DNA of 64,000 nt from the NCBI GenBank assembly GCA_015680685.1, contig MNCI01023346.1, positions 276,971 through 340,970 on the forward strand, in the 5' to 3' direction. Position numbers and translations under genes: made by a program. Shown here piece after piece: positions 46,123-55,570 of the stretch (within the stretch, counting starts at the first letter, position 1; every line of letters starts with the position of its first letter). Origin of the DNA: Gnetum montanum (taxonomy: Eukaryota > Streptophyta > Gnetopsida > Gnetales > Gnetaceae). A model generated the notes under the pieces. That model ran no database searches, was not told the origin of the DNA, and saw only the letters and a program-made list of their open reading frames with translations.

Positions 46123-46690
46123 TGATGAGAGCGGTTACTCTAGCGGTTTATTCTAATTATTAGAGCAATTACTCTAACGGTTTATTCTAATTATTAGAGC
46201 AATTACTCTAGCAGTTTATTCTAATTATTAGAGTGATTACTCTAATTATTAGAGTAGTTGCTCCCAAGCCTATAAATACAGTGCCCAAGCACACAATTGA
46301 AAAAAGAAGTCTTTTAATAGTCAAGTAGTGAAACTCTTGTAGTCTGCTTGAAAGTTAAAGTATTTTTCAAGTGCCCACAGCAGGAGGTCTAAGTGTGGAT
46401 AGATCTTTATTCGAGCATGGTGTACCCAAGCACACCCTGTGTACGACAATAAAGACGAACTCTTTGATTCATCCTTGCAACACTTAAGATTTATTTTCTT
46501 ACACATTTCTTTTATTTTATTTTCTTATGCATTNTCGTGGCATACGGGTAAGCTTGGGAAGATAATGATCAACCAACCCATCCTTGTTCCACAAGGGCAC
46601 ATAAGCACTTAATCCTTGGAATTCGACCGGATCGTGCATGAAACGCCTGTATTTGTATGGTTGAGCATAGGGGTACCTCACTGCTCATGA
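46123..46690 (+). repeat. 3' LTR of element C (internally incomplete)
   Basis: Starts TGATGAGAGCGG; three rather than five tandem units are present in U3. At N 46534 the sequence jumps over the equivalent of 37533-37876 of the 5' LTR. It ends CTCATGA, one change from the usual CTCATCA. Confidence 0.85.
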
Positions 46691-47400
46691 ACCATTATGC
46701 TACCTACCATAATAGAATGAATACTCTTGGAGTTGTTCAAAGCCTTATTTGAGGTATAGAAAAATTTAGTATTTCTATTACCCTCCCAAAGCCATTTGAC
46801 TCATAACCTTTGTTTTCATTAAAGCTCCTCCTCATGATATCTTGCCCTTGTTCCATCTTTTCTTATACCAATTTTAACTATTGTAAACAAAGTTGGTTGC
46901 AAAACTTAAAGTGAAACTATTGATCTAGAGGCCATGATTTGATGGCTTCCTTTAGTTGTTTAAGACCATTTTTCAAAAAATCCCTAGGATTCTCACAACC
47001 TGAGTAATCCTTCCATATTTTTTTAGCCCCCTATCAAAGCTTAACATTATTGAGCCAAGATCACTCCCCCCAGCCCACATCACTGTAGCTTGAAGGAGTA
47101 GAACTAATAGTTTTTTAGCCAAAAGATAATATTAATGGCCTATGATCATAGGCCCTTTTCTCTTATGCATAAATCAGGCCAAACTTTGTTATTTTTGGTC
47201 CTCACATGATCAAGCCCCTTCCTTGTATTACTCCATGTAAAACTACACTCAATAAGAGGCAAGTTAACCATGAACAATTCTATAAGTAGTGTTCTCATAA
47301 GAGTAGCTCCCAGGGCAAGGGTTAAATCCTAGTCTTTTCCTAGTTAAATAAAATTTAGTTGAAGTTCACTACAATAATCCAATAGTTGATGAAAGTCCAA
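46691..47400 (-). mobile_element. LINE fragment: endonuclease end and linker of ORF2
   Basis: Minus-strand reading gives LPLIECSFTWSN and DHRPLILSFG (endonuclease tail), then KWLWEGNRNTKFFYTSNKA, the well-conserved linker of plant L1 ORF2, and IHSIMVGSIMV up to the insertion site of element C. It joins in frame through the 37033-37053 sliver to 29275. Stops are present. The 5' limit near 47400 is approximate. Confidence 0.8.
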
Positions 47401-48627
47401 CTTAGATGACCACGTCAACATGCTTTGACATACATAATTTAGGTGAAAAAGAGGTGGTTGAACAATGCTTATTGTTAATAAAAATGATGCACCAAACATA
47501 CAAAAAAATGAAATTACAACATGAAACACCTAGTGAGTTAAGTATGTGCAAATGCAATTGCAAAGTATTTCAATCATCACAAGGTTTACATAGCCACATC
47601 TCAATGTATCGTATGTAAGTTGTATGCAATTGGCTTATACTTAGTTCAAACAATTGTAAATACAACTACAAAATACTATTACAAAGAATTATGACATCAT
47701 AAACTTTGGGTGGCCATTTCTTAATGTGTTGTACTAATGTCATAAACACATAATTGGTATTCAAAGGTTCTCACATTGAATAAAAATATTTCCATCTAAA
47801 CTAACACTAAATGTTAAACGATCATCAACAAATCCATACCACTTGAACCATGGGAACCATAGCAATCATAGATCATGTATATATAACTTATTACTCTAAA
47901 AAGTGCACTATTAAAAATACTTGATCAATTTACATTAAATGACTCTTCATAATTACATCATATAAAGTTTTGCAACAATTAATGTGTCATTGCTACTAGC
48001 TTGGCTTTTTAAGAGCTATTAAGCCAACATAAATTTTAACAATAATGAAAAAACATCACGAAATATAAATTACTTTCAACTATTCTTTTAATTTTGTTTT
48101 ATTATGAAGCATAAGAAAGCTAATTCTTTTAAAATGTTTGTTCACTGTTTAAATATGCCAAAGTTTTGATATTATCTCTAGAAAACTACTCTTAGAAAAG
48201 CTCACCTAATTATTGCACTTCCCACTCTTGAAAAGACCGAGAAACACGCAAGGATATTTAGGCCGAGGCCGCATTAAATACCCCTGCACAGAATCAGGCC
48301 GTCTCGCATAAGAGTCCAAACCAGTTGTCAAACCGCAAGTTTTCATGGTCAAGCCGGCGTTCTTTGGCGGAACCCCTTAATCAAAACTCTGCAGAACGAA
48401 GACATGTCTGGCATCCCAAATCAATTCGTTAGTCCATCCCTGTGACGGACGACCTTAGACTCGAATTGGCGATCCTGGTCAACGAAATTTATAGCTGTTT
48501 TGTTTTTTTTTTCATCAATCCAATCCGCGAAACAAAATTCTTACCGCTAAGTTTTAACATCTTATTCCCAAGATTCTAAAAATCAGTCTCTTCCATTGGC
48601 AATTGGTAAGTGCTTCCACAGAAGAGA
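47401..48627. other. Intergenic DNA between the LINE and the MAP kinase kinase gene
   Basis: AT-rich to about 48200, then more mixed composition with scattered CpG. A 70-codon open frame (47406-47618) and others have no family features. No terminal repeats seen. Confidence 0.45.
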
Positions 48628-48900
48628 ATTATGACCGGGATTATCCAGCCAAAACTCTTATGACCGGGATTATCAAGCCAAAACTCTTAGCGCCAGGCTA
48701 AGTTAACCATGATAAGTCCGGCCAGAAACTCCAACCTGACTATGATCAGGATCACCATACCTTTAAGGTAAACATGGTAAGCGCTGCTGAGCAGAAACTC
48801 ACCCTATACTGTTACCACTACGCCAACCATGGTAATCCCAACCGGAATTGGGATTACCAAGCCAAGACGACTCTTACCACTGTTACCGAGCCAAGAGTGT
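48628..48900. repeat. Degenerate short-repeat cluster in the 3' flank of the kinase gene
   Basis: A 29-base unit (starting TATGACCGGGATTATC) is tandemly duplicated at 48630-48658 and 48659-48687 with one difference. Related but degraded units (AAGCCAAGA...CTCTTACC, GATTACCAAGCC) continue to the kinase stop. A perfect inverted repeat lies at 48831-48858. Confidence 0.6.
48831..48858. other. Perfect inverted repeat, possible 3' end hairpin of the kinase transcript
   Basis: GGTAATCCCAA and TTGGGATTACC, 11-base arms around CCGGAA. It lies 48 bases beyond the kinase stop on the transcribed side, so it may be in the 3' UTR; function is not inferred. Confidence 0.6.
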
Positions 48901-48905
48901 TTGCA

Positions 48906-50133
48906 CTAAGGTAGGCAGGATGAGTCAAAAAGCAGGGCAGAAGAGCGAGCGGAGGCGACGAAGGGGTGGGAAAGGAGGCGAAAGGCGTTCCAGCGGTGGC
49001 GGGCGTCCTTGCGGAGGCAGCAGTCGATGAAGCTGCGGAACTCCGGAGAAGCATGGGCGGGAGCGGAGGGCGGGTCGCCATAGCAGATGGCGCACATGAG
49101 GGCGGCCCAGTCGGGCAGCTGCCCGGGGGCCACCAGGGGCAGGTGACCCGTGAAGCACTCCAGGAGGGTGAGGCCCAGGCTCCAGATGTCGCCGGCGAAG
49201 CCGTCGTAGGCACCGCCGGCGCCGCCGTACGAGTCGGGGTCGAAGCGCTCGGGGCTCATGTACGCGCACGTGCCCACGTACGTGTTGCACGGGTCCATGC
49301 TCCGCGACACGATGCGGGAGACGCCGAAGTCGGCGATCTTCACGCGCCGGGACGTCGCGTCCAGCAGCAGGTTCGACGGCTTTATGTCCCTGTGCACGAT
49401 GCGCTGCCCGTGCAAATACGCCAGCCCCCGTAGCACCTGTTGTCATTCACCCGTTTCTGCCACATGTTACTCACTAATCTACGCGAACCAAACATACAGG
49501 AATGAATACCTAGAAACCTGAATACAAAGAAACTGGCCACTCACATCCTTTGGATCTGTAATAATGTAGGGTTACAGAGCCCAGATTGAGAAACGACGGA
49601 GACAATGAAAAAGCAGAGGATAAGGTGTTTTTGTGAAGTAAGTACAGTACCTGCGCGGCCGCGGTGGCCAGGAAGGCTTCGCTGAGGCCTCGTCCGCGGG
49701 CGCGGGCTCGGCGCGTGAGATGCTCCAGCGAGCCGCCGTCCATGTACTCGAGCACGAAGTGCACGGCGCCGGCGCGGTCGCCGGCGCCGTGGCAGCGTAC
49801 CACGTACGGCGAGTCGGTGCGCCGGAGAATGTCCGTCTCGCGCATGATCTGTTGCCGCACCGCGTCCTCGTGGTCGCCCTTGATCACCTTCAGCGCGTAC
49901 ACGGCGCCCGTTTTCCGGTGCCGGACCTTGTACACGACGCCGCCGCTGCCGTGCCCCAGCGTCGAAATCTTCTCCAGTTCTGCCAGATCCGCCACTTCCG
50001 ACGCCGCCGACGCCGTCGATGCCGCCGGCGGAGGCAGCGGCAGCGGATGCGCCGTCACCTTCGCTGGTGATGATGCCGGAATACTTAGCCGCGCCAACGC
50101 CGGCGCTCGTTTCGTCGTCCCTGGAATCGGCAT
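48906..50133 (-). CDS. MAP kinase kinase, plant group D (MKK7/8/9/10-like)
   Basis: Two exons, 49651-50133 (161 codons) and 48906-49436 (176 codons plus stop), joined at CAG|GTACTG...CAACAG|GTGCTA, give about 337 residues. The protein phosphorylates MAP kinases on the TEY loop. Motifs in order: a basic-hydrophobic docking-like stretch [12 protein letters not shown] near the N-terminus, Gly loop [15 protein letters not shown]-binding Lys in [16 protein letters not shown]-like [12 protein letters not shown], catalytic [17 protein letters not shown], the plant S/T-x5-S/T activation segment as SMDPCNT, then [14 protein letters not shown] and [18 protein letters not shown]. All catalytic residues are intact. 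The exons are very GC-rich, unlike the AT-rich surroundings. The ATG at 50133 gives a family-like N-terminus; an in-frame ATG at 50346 would add 71 Cys/Phe/Leu-rich residues and looks like UTR. The 214-base intron is unexpected, since the group-D genes I know in angiosperms lack introns. Confidence 0.92.
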
Positions 50134-51300
50134 ACCACGGAAACAGATGCTCTGCTGTGAGATTAAGATTGTTTGTTGTTCGGCTACAGCGTGACCCCGG
50201 AATGCTTGGTAGAAATAGAGGCAGAAAAACGAAATACACGAGCATAAATGGCCCGAAACTACATGGATGTTGCACAGCAACCGACACGAAGGTTCCAGCG
50301 AGCGAATGAGGAAAAGGAAGAAGGAAACCAAAGGCGGGCGCACCATGAAAAGTCGTTCCTGGTTCGCTGCTTAATTACTGCAGGCGTGAGGCGACCAAGA
50401 CCCGGCGGCTGCCCTTCGACGTCGACGTCCGCCTGCCATTTTGTTCGCTGTTTATGTTCCCAAACCAAGTCACGGGTTAGATTTTACCGGTAACATCAAA
50501 TATTAAAAAAAAAATTCGTTAAGGGAATTATAGATCGAAGGGTTTCGGTTTAGATTTTAACTCAAAGTATAACAAGCATTTTTCATAAAAGGTATTTTGA
50601 TCCGATTCGAAGGGTTTCAGTGGACATGCTGTCAGGTAAGTAAGTTTTATTCACTATTTGACTTAGCAGCGCAACTTTACATCTTCTCTGCACGGAAAGT
50701 TTCCATTTCCTTGCGTTAAAGGTGAGTTACTTTGTTATTTCACTTGGGTTAAGTAAAAATTTCGTTGCAAACCAGATTTACCGCAATAAAGCCCCCCTTA
50801 AATTTGTTCTCACCAGGAAAGGCTGGTAAGGGTTTCTTTCTTTCTTTTTCTCCTTTTTTTTAGCCACAGACGTAACCGGAGGAGATGCGTCCTTAAATTT
50901 GCTCTCAACGACAAACGCTTTGGCTAAAGGTGTAGGACCCACATTGACAATCATACTTTCCACCATATGCGATAACATTTTTTAGTAATTCAAGGAACTT
51001 AAAATTTAATATATTTAAATTTTTTCCTACCAATATTATAGAAAAGCCTTAAGATTTTTCAAATCAATGCACGTGTAATCTATAATTTAATAAGTGGCTA
51101 AAAAATTTCACTCGTGGGGACGTGGGAGGTCCGCAATCATAAAAATTGCCGGCCTTGTCGCCTTTGACGCCCTCGCACGTGCCCCAAGTCTGAAATGCCG
51201 CCACGCCACACGCATACATGTTACATACGTACGTGTGTCATGACGTGGCAAGTTGAAATAAAAATTAAGCTATCGTCATGGCGGCCACTGGTCTTAGCTG
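50134..51300 (-). promoter_or_regulatory. 5' leader and upstream region of the kinase gene
   Basis: Leader of moderate GC to about 50480, then AT-rich DNA. At 51175-51182 lies GCACGTGC (G-box core CACGTG) and at 51241-51248 TGACGTGG (ABRE/as-1-like core), both in a short GC-richer patch about 1.05-1.1 kb before the start codon. These sites are compatible with stress or hormone control but are inferred from sequence only. Confidence 0.4.
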
Positions 51301-53383
51301 GGAACGAGTCAGGGTAAAGCAACAGCTTTTTAACAGTTAGTTTTTCTTGGGTATTTGTATATTATTTAGTATGGTCAACGTTATGAAAAATTTAAAGAAA
51401 GGAAATTTCAAAGAAAGTGAAAAAATATCAAAGAAAAGGAATTTTCAAGCACATGGTACTTTGAAAAACGTTTTCCCGTTCAAAAAGGTCATTTCTAGTG
51501 CCAGCAGGCGTAGTTCCATTTTCAATGTGAGACAGCCCACAGCAGCAACGATATTTTTGTATTAAGTATACTGTTACGATTCTTGATTCCAATACTCTAA
51601 GTCAGCTCTAATTGATGCTTAATTTATAGAGCTTATCTTTATTTTCTATGAAGGTCTTCTCATGTGACAAAGCTTTAATTTCAATTTTATTTGCAAAGTA
51701 CTTTTCGACCCTTTATAAAAGAAGAAAAAGATACTGCAAATTTTATCTGTCATAAATGATGGTAACCGTTCCATCATTGGCTTGCCGCCAAAAAAATTTG
51801 AAATAGGCTAAGAGAGATTGCACCCTCTTGAAACAACTTAGACTTAAATTGTCACTGCATTACTAGATTATCTTATTTCTATTTATCCATTTTCAATAAT
51901 AAATAGAATATGTGAACTTCCCTACAATAAATAAAATCTTATTACTGCCGTATTCTTACCACCTCTGAAGTTAGATACAATATATACCCTTTAATTTAAC
52001 TGAGAAATAGCAAAGGTTCCAACAAAAAAAAGATGATATTTCATCAAACCTGGGGTGGGGAACCACTGGTGTACCTTGTTTATGGACGACCTTTACCATA
52101 CCCGGATTTATATACATAATTATTTAATGGTTTTTTTGTTTTTTAAATAACGGTTGGCTGCGATATTGGCGCGGTACGTCCGGGTGCGTTCACTTAGACT
52201 GACAATCTATCTGATTTGCTATTATTCATTTTATATTTATTGTTGACGACGAAATAAATGGCATTGAGCGGAGTCTTGACAAATCTTGCAGTGTTCCTTC
52301 GTTATCTTGCACGGGTGCATTGCATCAACAAACATGGTTATTAGTTCTGCATTCCAGTAGTTCATATATGGGTCCATGAGTTGAGAATAAGTGTTCTACA
52401 AGGTCTCACACCTTTCAAGTAAGAGCCATTCTATCTTGACAAGGACTTGTAAGATGGATAGTTATGAGCTTGTAGGCTCCACGCCACTCCACTTGTATTT
52501 GTACATTGTATTTACGTCTTGGTCTTTTTCTTTGCAAATGGATGGAGGCTAGAGTAACAAGTAGGCTATAACCTACAAGTGGCTTGGAAGGCTTTAATGG
52601 TGATTTTATTGACAAAGAAAACACATTGTTTGGTTGAGTGGATCAATGAATGCTTTATCCAAGTAGACGCTAAATGGAAAGATTCATGAATCCTCATAGA
52701 ATACACCTTGAAAGTAAAATCTGGAAAGAACCCAAAAATTAATGCAAATTGATATATTTAGTAAATCTAGCTAGAATTCTATGATTTATCCTCAAAAATC
52801 CACCCAAAGCCAAACAATTTTTGTTATTTTGACACGTAGAATTTGAAGATTCACTACCAAAAGACTCACATAACCAAACATGTCCTTAATGTATCAAGAT
52901 ATAATATAGAACTATCCATTAATTAATGATGACTAAAAATAATCATTTAAAATAAATTGAAGCAATGTTTGGAGTAATTTAATGGAAATGCTTAATTATG
53001 TTCCTGTGAGACCACAAAGAGTCTATAGGACAAAATTCTTTTACACAAAATTTTGATACAATCGTGATAGGTCTTGAACACCTCATTGAGAAAATGACCT
53101 AAAATTGACACATTCAGCTCAAACAAATGGGGCAAAGTTGTCTGAATATTATATTTAAGTCTAAGAGCATTAAAGAAAGGACAGTTAAGAAATATTTGGT
53201 CTTCATCTTCTCCTACTACATGTATATAAAATCTACAAACATGTTGTTCTCTTTAAAGATTAATCCATCTCCATGTTTCAATTAATAGATAGTTAGATCC
53301 CATTCAAGCAAATGTGATTGCTACTTTTACTTTGCTTATAAATAGTAGTAGAAAAATAAGCAGGTGTTTTTTTTAAGGATCCT
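51301..53383. other. Intergenic DNA without recognised features
   Basis: AT-rich. Open frames of up to 94 codons occur on both strands but lack protein-like signatures. No LTR termini, RNA genes or inverted terminal repeats were seen. Confidence 0.45.
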
Positions 53384-53795
53384 TGATGAGTCGTGGTTGA
53401 TTGGACCACGTTGACGTGATCCCGTTGATGCATGGTTTGATGTGTCAATGCATACATGTTGACGCAGTATCTTGTTTTGCCTATATAAATGTGTGCACCT
53501 GCCACATTTATGACATTCATTGTTAAGTAGCATAGCCAAACTCTTGTAGTTTGTTTCTTCCAAAGTTAGAATATTTTCTAAGTGCTTGTAGTAGGAGTTG
53601 AGAAGTGTATAGATCTTCATTCGAGCATTGATGTCTTGGACACCTCAGTGTGAATGGCAATAAAGACAAACTTTCTTAATAAACTTTGCATCACTTGGAC
53701 TTAACATAATATTTCCTTAATGCATTTACCATTCGTGCAATTTATGTTCATGCATTTAATTAATTAATTAATAACAAGTAATTAATGCACATAAG
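53384..53795 (+). repeat. LTR of a fifth related family, interrupted
   Basis: Starts TGATGAGTCGTGG; has a TATA-like box (CTATATAAAT, about 53480-53490) and the shared downstream block 'GTAGTAGGAG...AGATCTTCATTCGAGCA...GGCAATAAAGAC'. At 53796 it is cut by an A-type LTR; its remainder would lie beyond element D, outside the window. Confidence 0.7.
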
Positions 53796-54637
53796 TGATG
53801 AATTGTATTTTGCATAAACCCCGATATCAGAGCACAAGTTACGTTATCGGATATCAAATATCGCAGGATGCATGCTTGCCTATAACTACAGCACTTGGGC
53901 GCACGATTCATCCAACAATTTTTTTGTCAATAAAGTAGTTGAACCCTTGTAGTTTTATTTCGTGGTTTTAGAGAACAGTCAATGAGTGCTCATAGCGTGG
54001 ATCTGAGTCAGTTGTACAACATCTTATTCAAGTAGCAATGTACTTGAACACATTCCATGAACAATAATAAGATCAAGATTGATTCTTATTCATTGCAACA
54101 CTTTAACTTAGATTAGATTTACTTTTAATGCAATTTATATTCCATGTACCAAGTTACTATTTACATTTCCATGCACATTAATCAATTGGAAGAATGAGCA
54201 TGACCAATTTTGAGCATAAGCACATATTCACTTGGTAATTCCAGCAGTGTTATTGCTTGGTTTGTCCAATAGCATAGTGCTTGGTAATCCCAATAGTGGA
54301 TACGTGAGTTTAGGACATGTACGGCAAGCTAGGAACACACACTCATTGCCTGTAGGCTAATTTAGACTTTATCTTCATATTTTTAATTAGATTAAATAAT
54401 AAATTTCTCTATTATCATTAGGAGTAGCATGGGCCAGAACAACATCAACCATCATATGCCTTACTTTGGACTAAACCATACATGACAAAGCTACCATTAG
54501 TCCAAGTGGGAAGGCAACGAACTACGATGAAGGCATGACGATCTAGATACCACAACTAGTTCCATACATGAAATTCAACCAGATTGTGCATGAACGCTTA
54601 TGATTCATATGATTGGACATAGGGCATACTTACCGCT
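53796..54637 (+). repeat. A-type LTR interrupted near its end by element D
   Basis: Starts TGATGAATTGTATTTTGC and follows the element-A LTRs through the GATATC motifs, the AATAAGATC region and the CATCATATGCCTTACTTTGG block. It stops at TACCGCT, five bases short of the usual CATCA end, where element D begins. It is probably a solo LTR whose last bases lie past D. Confidence 0.75.
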
Positions 54638-55425
54638 TGATGAGCCGCGATATCACGTCCGCCCCTGCGATATCGTGTATACGCGTACCCATCGAAACAT
54701 CTATAAATAAGAGGCAGCTTTCCCTGTTTTAGGCATCTAGATTTAGTCCCTTAGCCAAACTATAGCAGTTTTACCATTCCAGAGTTAGAATAATTTCCAT
54801 GTGCCCACAATAGGAGTCTCAAAGTGAATGGATCTTTATTCAAGCAAATTGTACCTGAGCACACATTTGTGTACGGTAATAAAGACGAACTTTTTGATAA
54901 ACATTGCAGCATGTGGACAAAGCTAAATAGGATTTAATTATTGTTAAATGTTTAAATGATTTCCTAGATAATTAATCTCTCTCAACCCTTGACTCTCCTA
55001 ATTAAGTGCATTTAGTACAATCGCTTCGAGCACATGTGTAATGCTTGGTAACCCAGTAACGAGTAGCATTTGGTAATCCCAATAGCGTTGCACTGGTTCA
55101 GGGTGTGTGCGACAAGTGGGAACGGAGAATCATGCTAGGATAATAAGAAATGAGTTAGTGGATAGTTAATGAAAGTTAGTCATTTAGTTCTCTTCACCTT
55201 TTCCTATTAGCATAGGTGTTAAAAAGATAAAAGATATAAAAATCATACACCTCAAGCTTACTTAACCATACAACCGTGACAATACAAGTTTGGGAAGATT
55301 GCGATTGATTAACCTTAAGTGTTCCATTAAGTCGCATAAGCACTTAATCCTTGGAGTTCGACCGGATTGCGCGTGAGACACTCGTATTCGTATGGTTGAG
55401 TGTAGGGATACCTCACCACTCATCA
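54638..55425 (+). repeat. 5' LTR of element D
   Basis: 788 bases, TGATGAGCCG...CACTCATCA. A very short U3: the TATA-like CTATAAATAA is only about 75 bases from the LTR start and is preceded by CGATATC-type palindromes. An AATAAAGACG signal lies near 54887. Confidence 0.9.
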
Positions 55426-55426
55426 T

Positions 55427-55444
55427 TGGCGCCATTACCGGGGA
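55427..55444 (+). other. Primer binding site of element D
   Basis: TGGCGCCATTACCGGGGA, the least mutated of the four, next to the LTR end. Complementary in type to the tRNA-Asp 3' end used by Athila/Tat elements. Confidence 0.88.
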
Positions 55445-55570
55445 CTTAGTTGTTTGTGCGCTATGTAGAACATAGGAAATCATTCATATCGTTGGGAGCT
55501 AGAACGAACCCTTAAGGTTGATCAAAGGAAAAATAAGATAACAGTAAACAGCACACCGAACAAGACAAAA

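Larger units (their letters stand above)
37054..46690 (+). mobile_element. Element C: Athila-like Ty3/gypsy retrotransposon, most complete copy
   Basis: LTRs at 37054-38032 and 46123-46690; flanks ACCAT at 37049-37053 and 46691-46695 (perfect). The primer site TGGCACCATTGCCGAGGA is at 38034-38051 and the purine tract TGTGGGGGCA at 46113-46122. It encodes gag, protease, linker domain, reverse transcriptase, RNase H (mostly in the N gap), integrase and a C-terminal domain, then a 1.9-kb noncoding 3' region. Several stops interrupt gag and integrase, but the 41466-42842 frame is open through the visible reverse transcriptase. The 3' LTR lacks about 344 bases at the single N at 46534. Confidence 0.93.

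Noticed and set aside
47406-47618. 70-codon frame with CKCNCKVFQSSQGLHSHIS, suggesting a C2H2-like finger
   Set aside because: A single partial match without the proper C..C..H..H spacing in a family context; likely chance.
48854-49446. Long open frames on both strands overlapping the kinase (for example plus 48966-49433)
   Set aside because: They are shadows produced by the high GC content of the kinase exons and have no family features; the minus frame 48906-49436 carries all kinase motifs.
49664-50309. Plus-strand and alternative minus-strand open frames over kinase exon 1
   Set aside because: Arg/Ala/Pro-rich translations typical of antisense or frame-shifted GC-rich exons.
50134-50346. 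N-terminal extension of the kinase from an in-frame ATG at 50346
   Set aside because: The added 71 residues are Cys/Phe/Leu-rich, unlike group-D kinases, and GC content falls at 50133; treated as leader, though not disproved.
52415-53620. Small minus-strand open frames between the kinase and element D
   Set aside because: No motif, no splice context and low-complexity composition; not supportable as genes.
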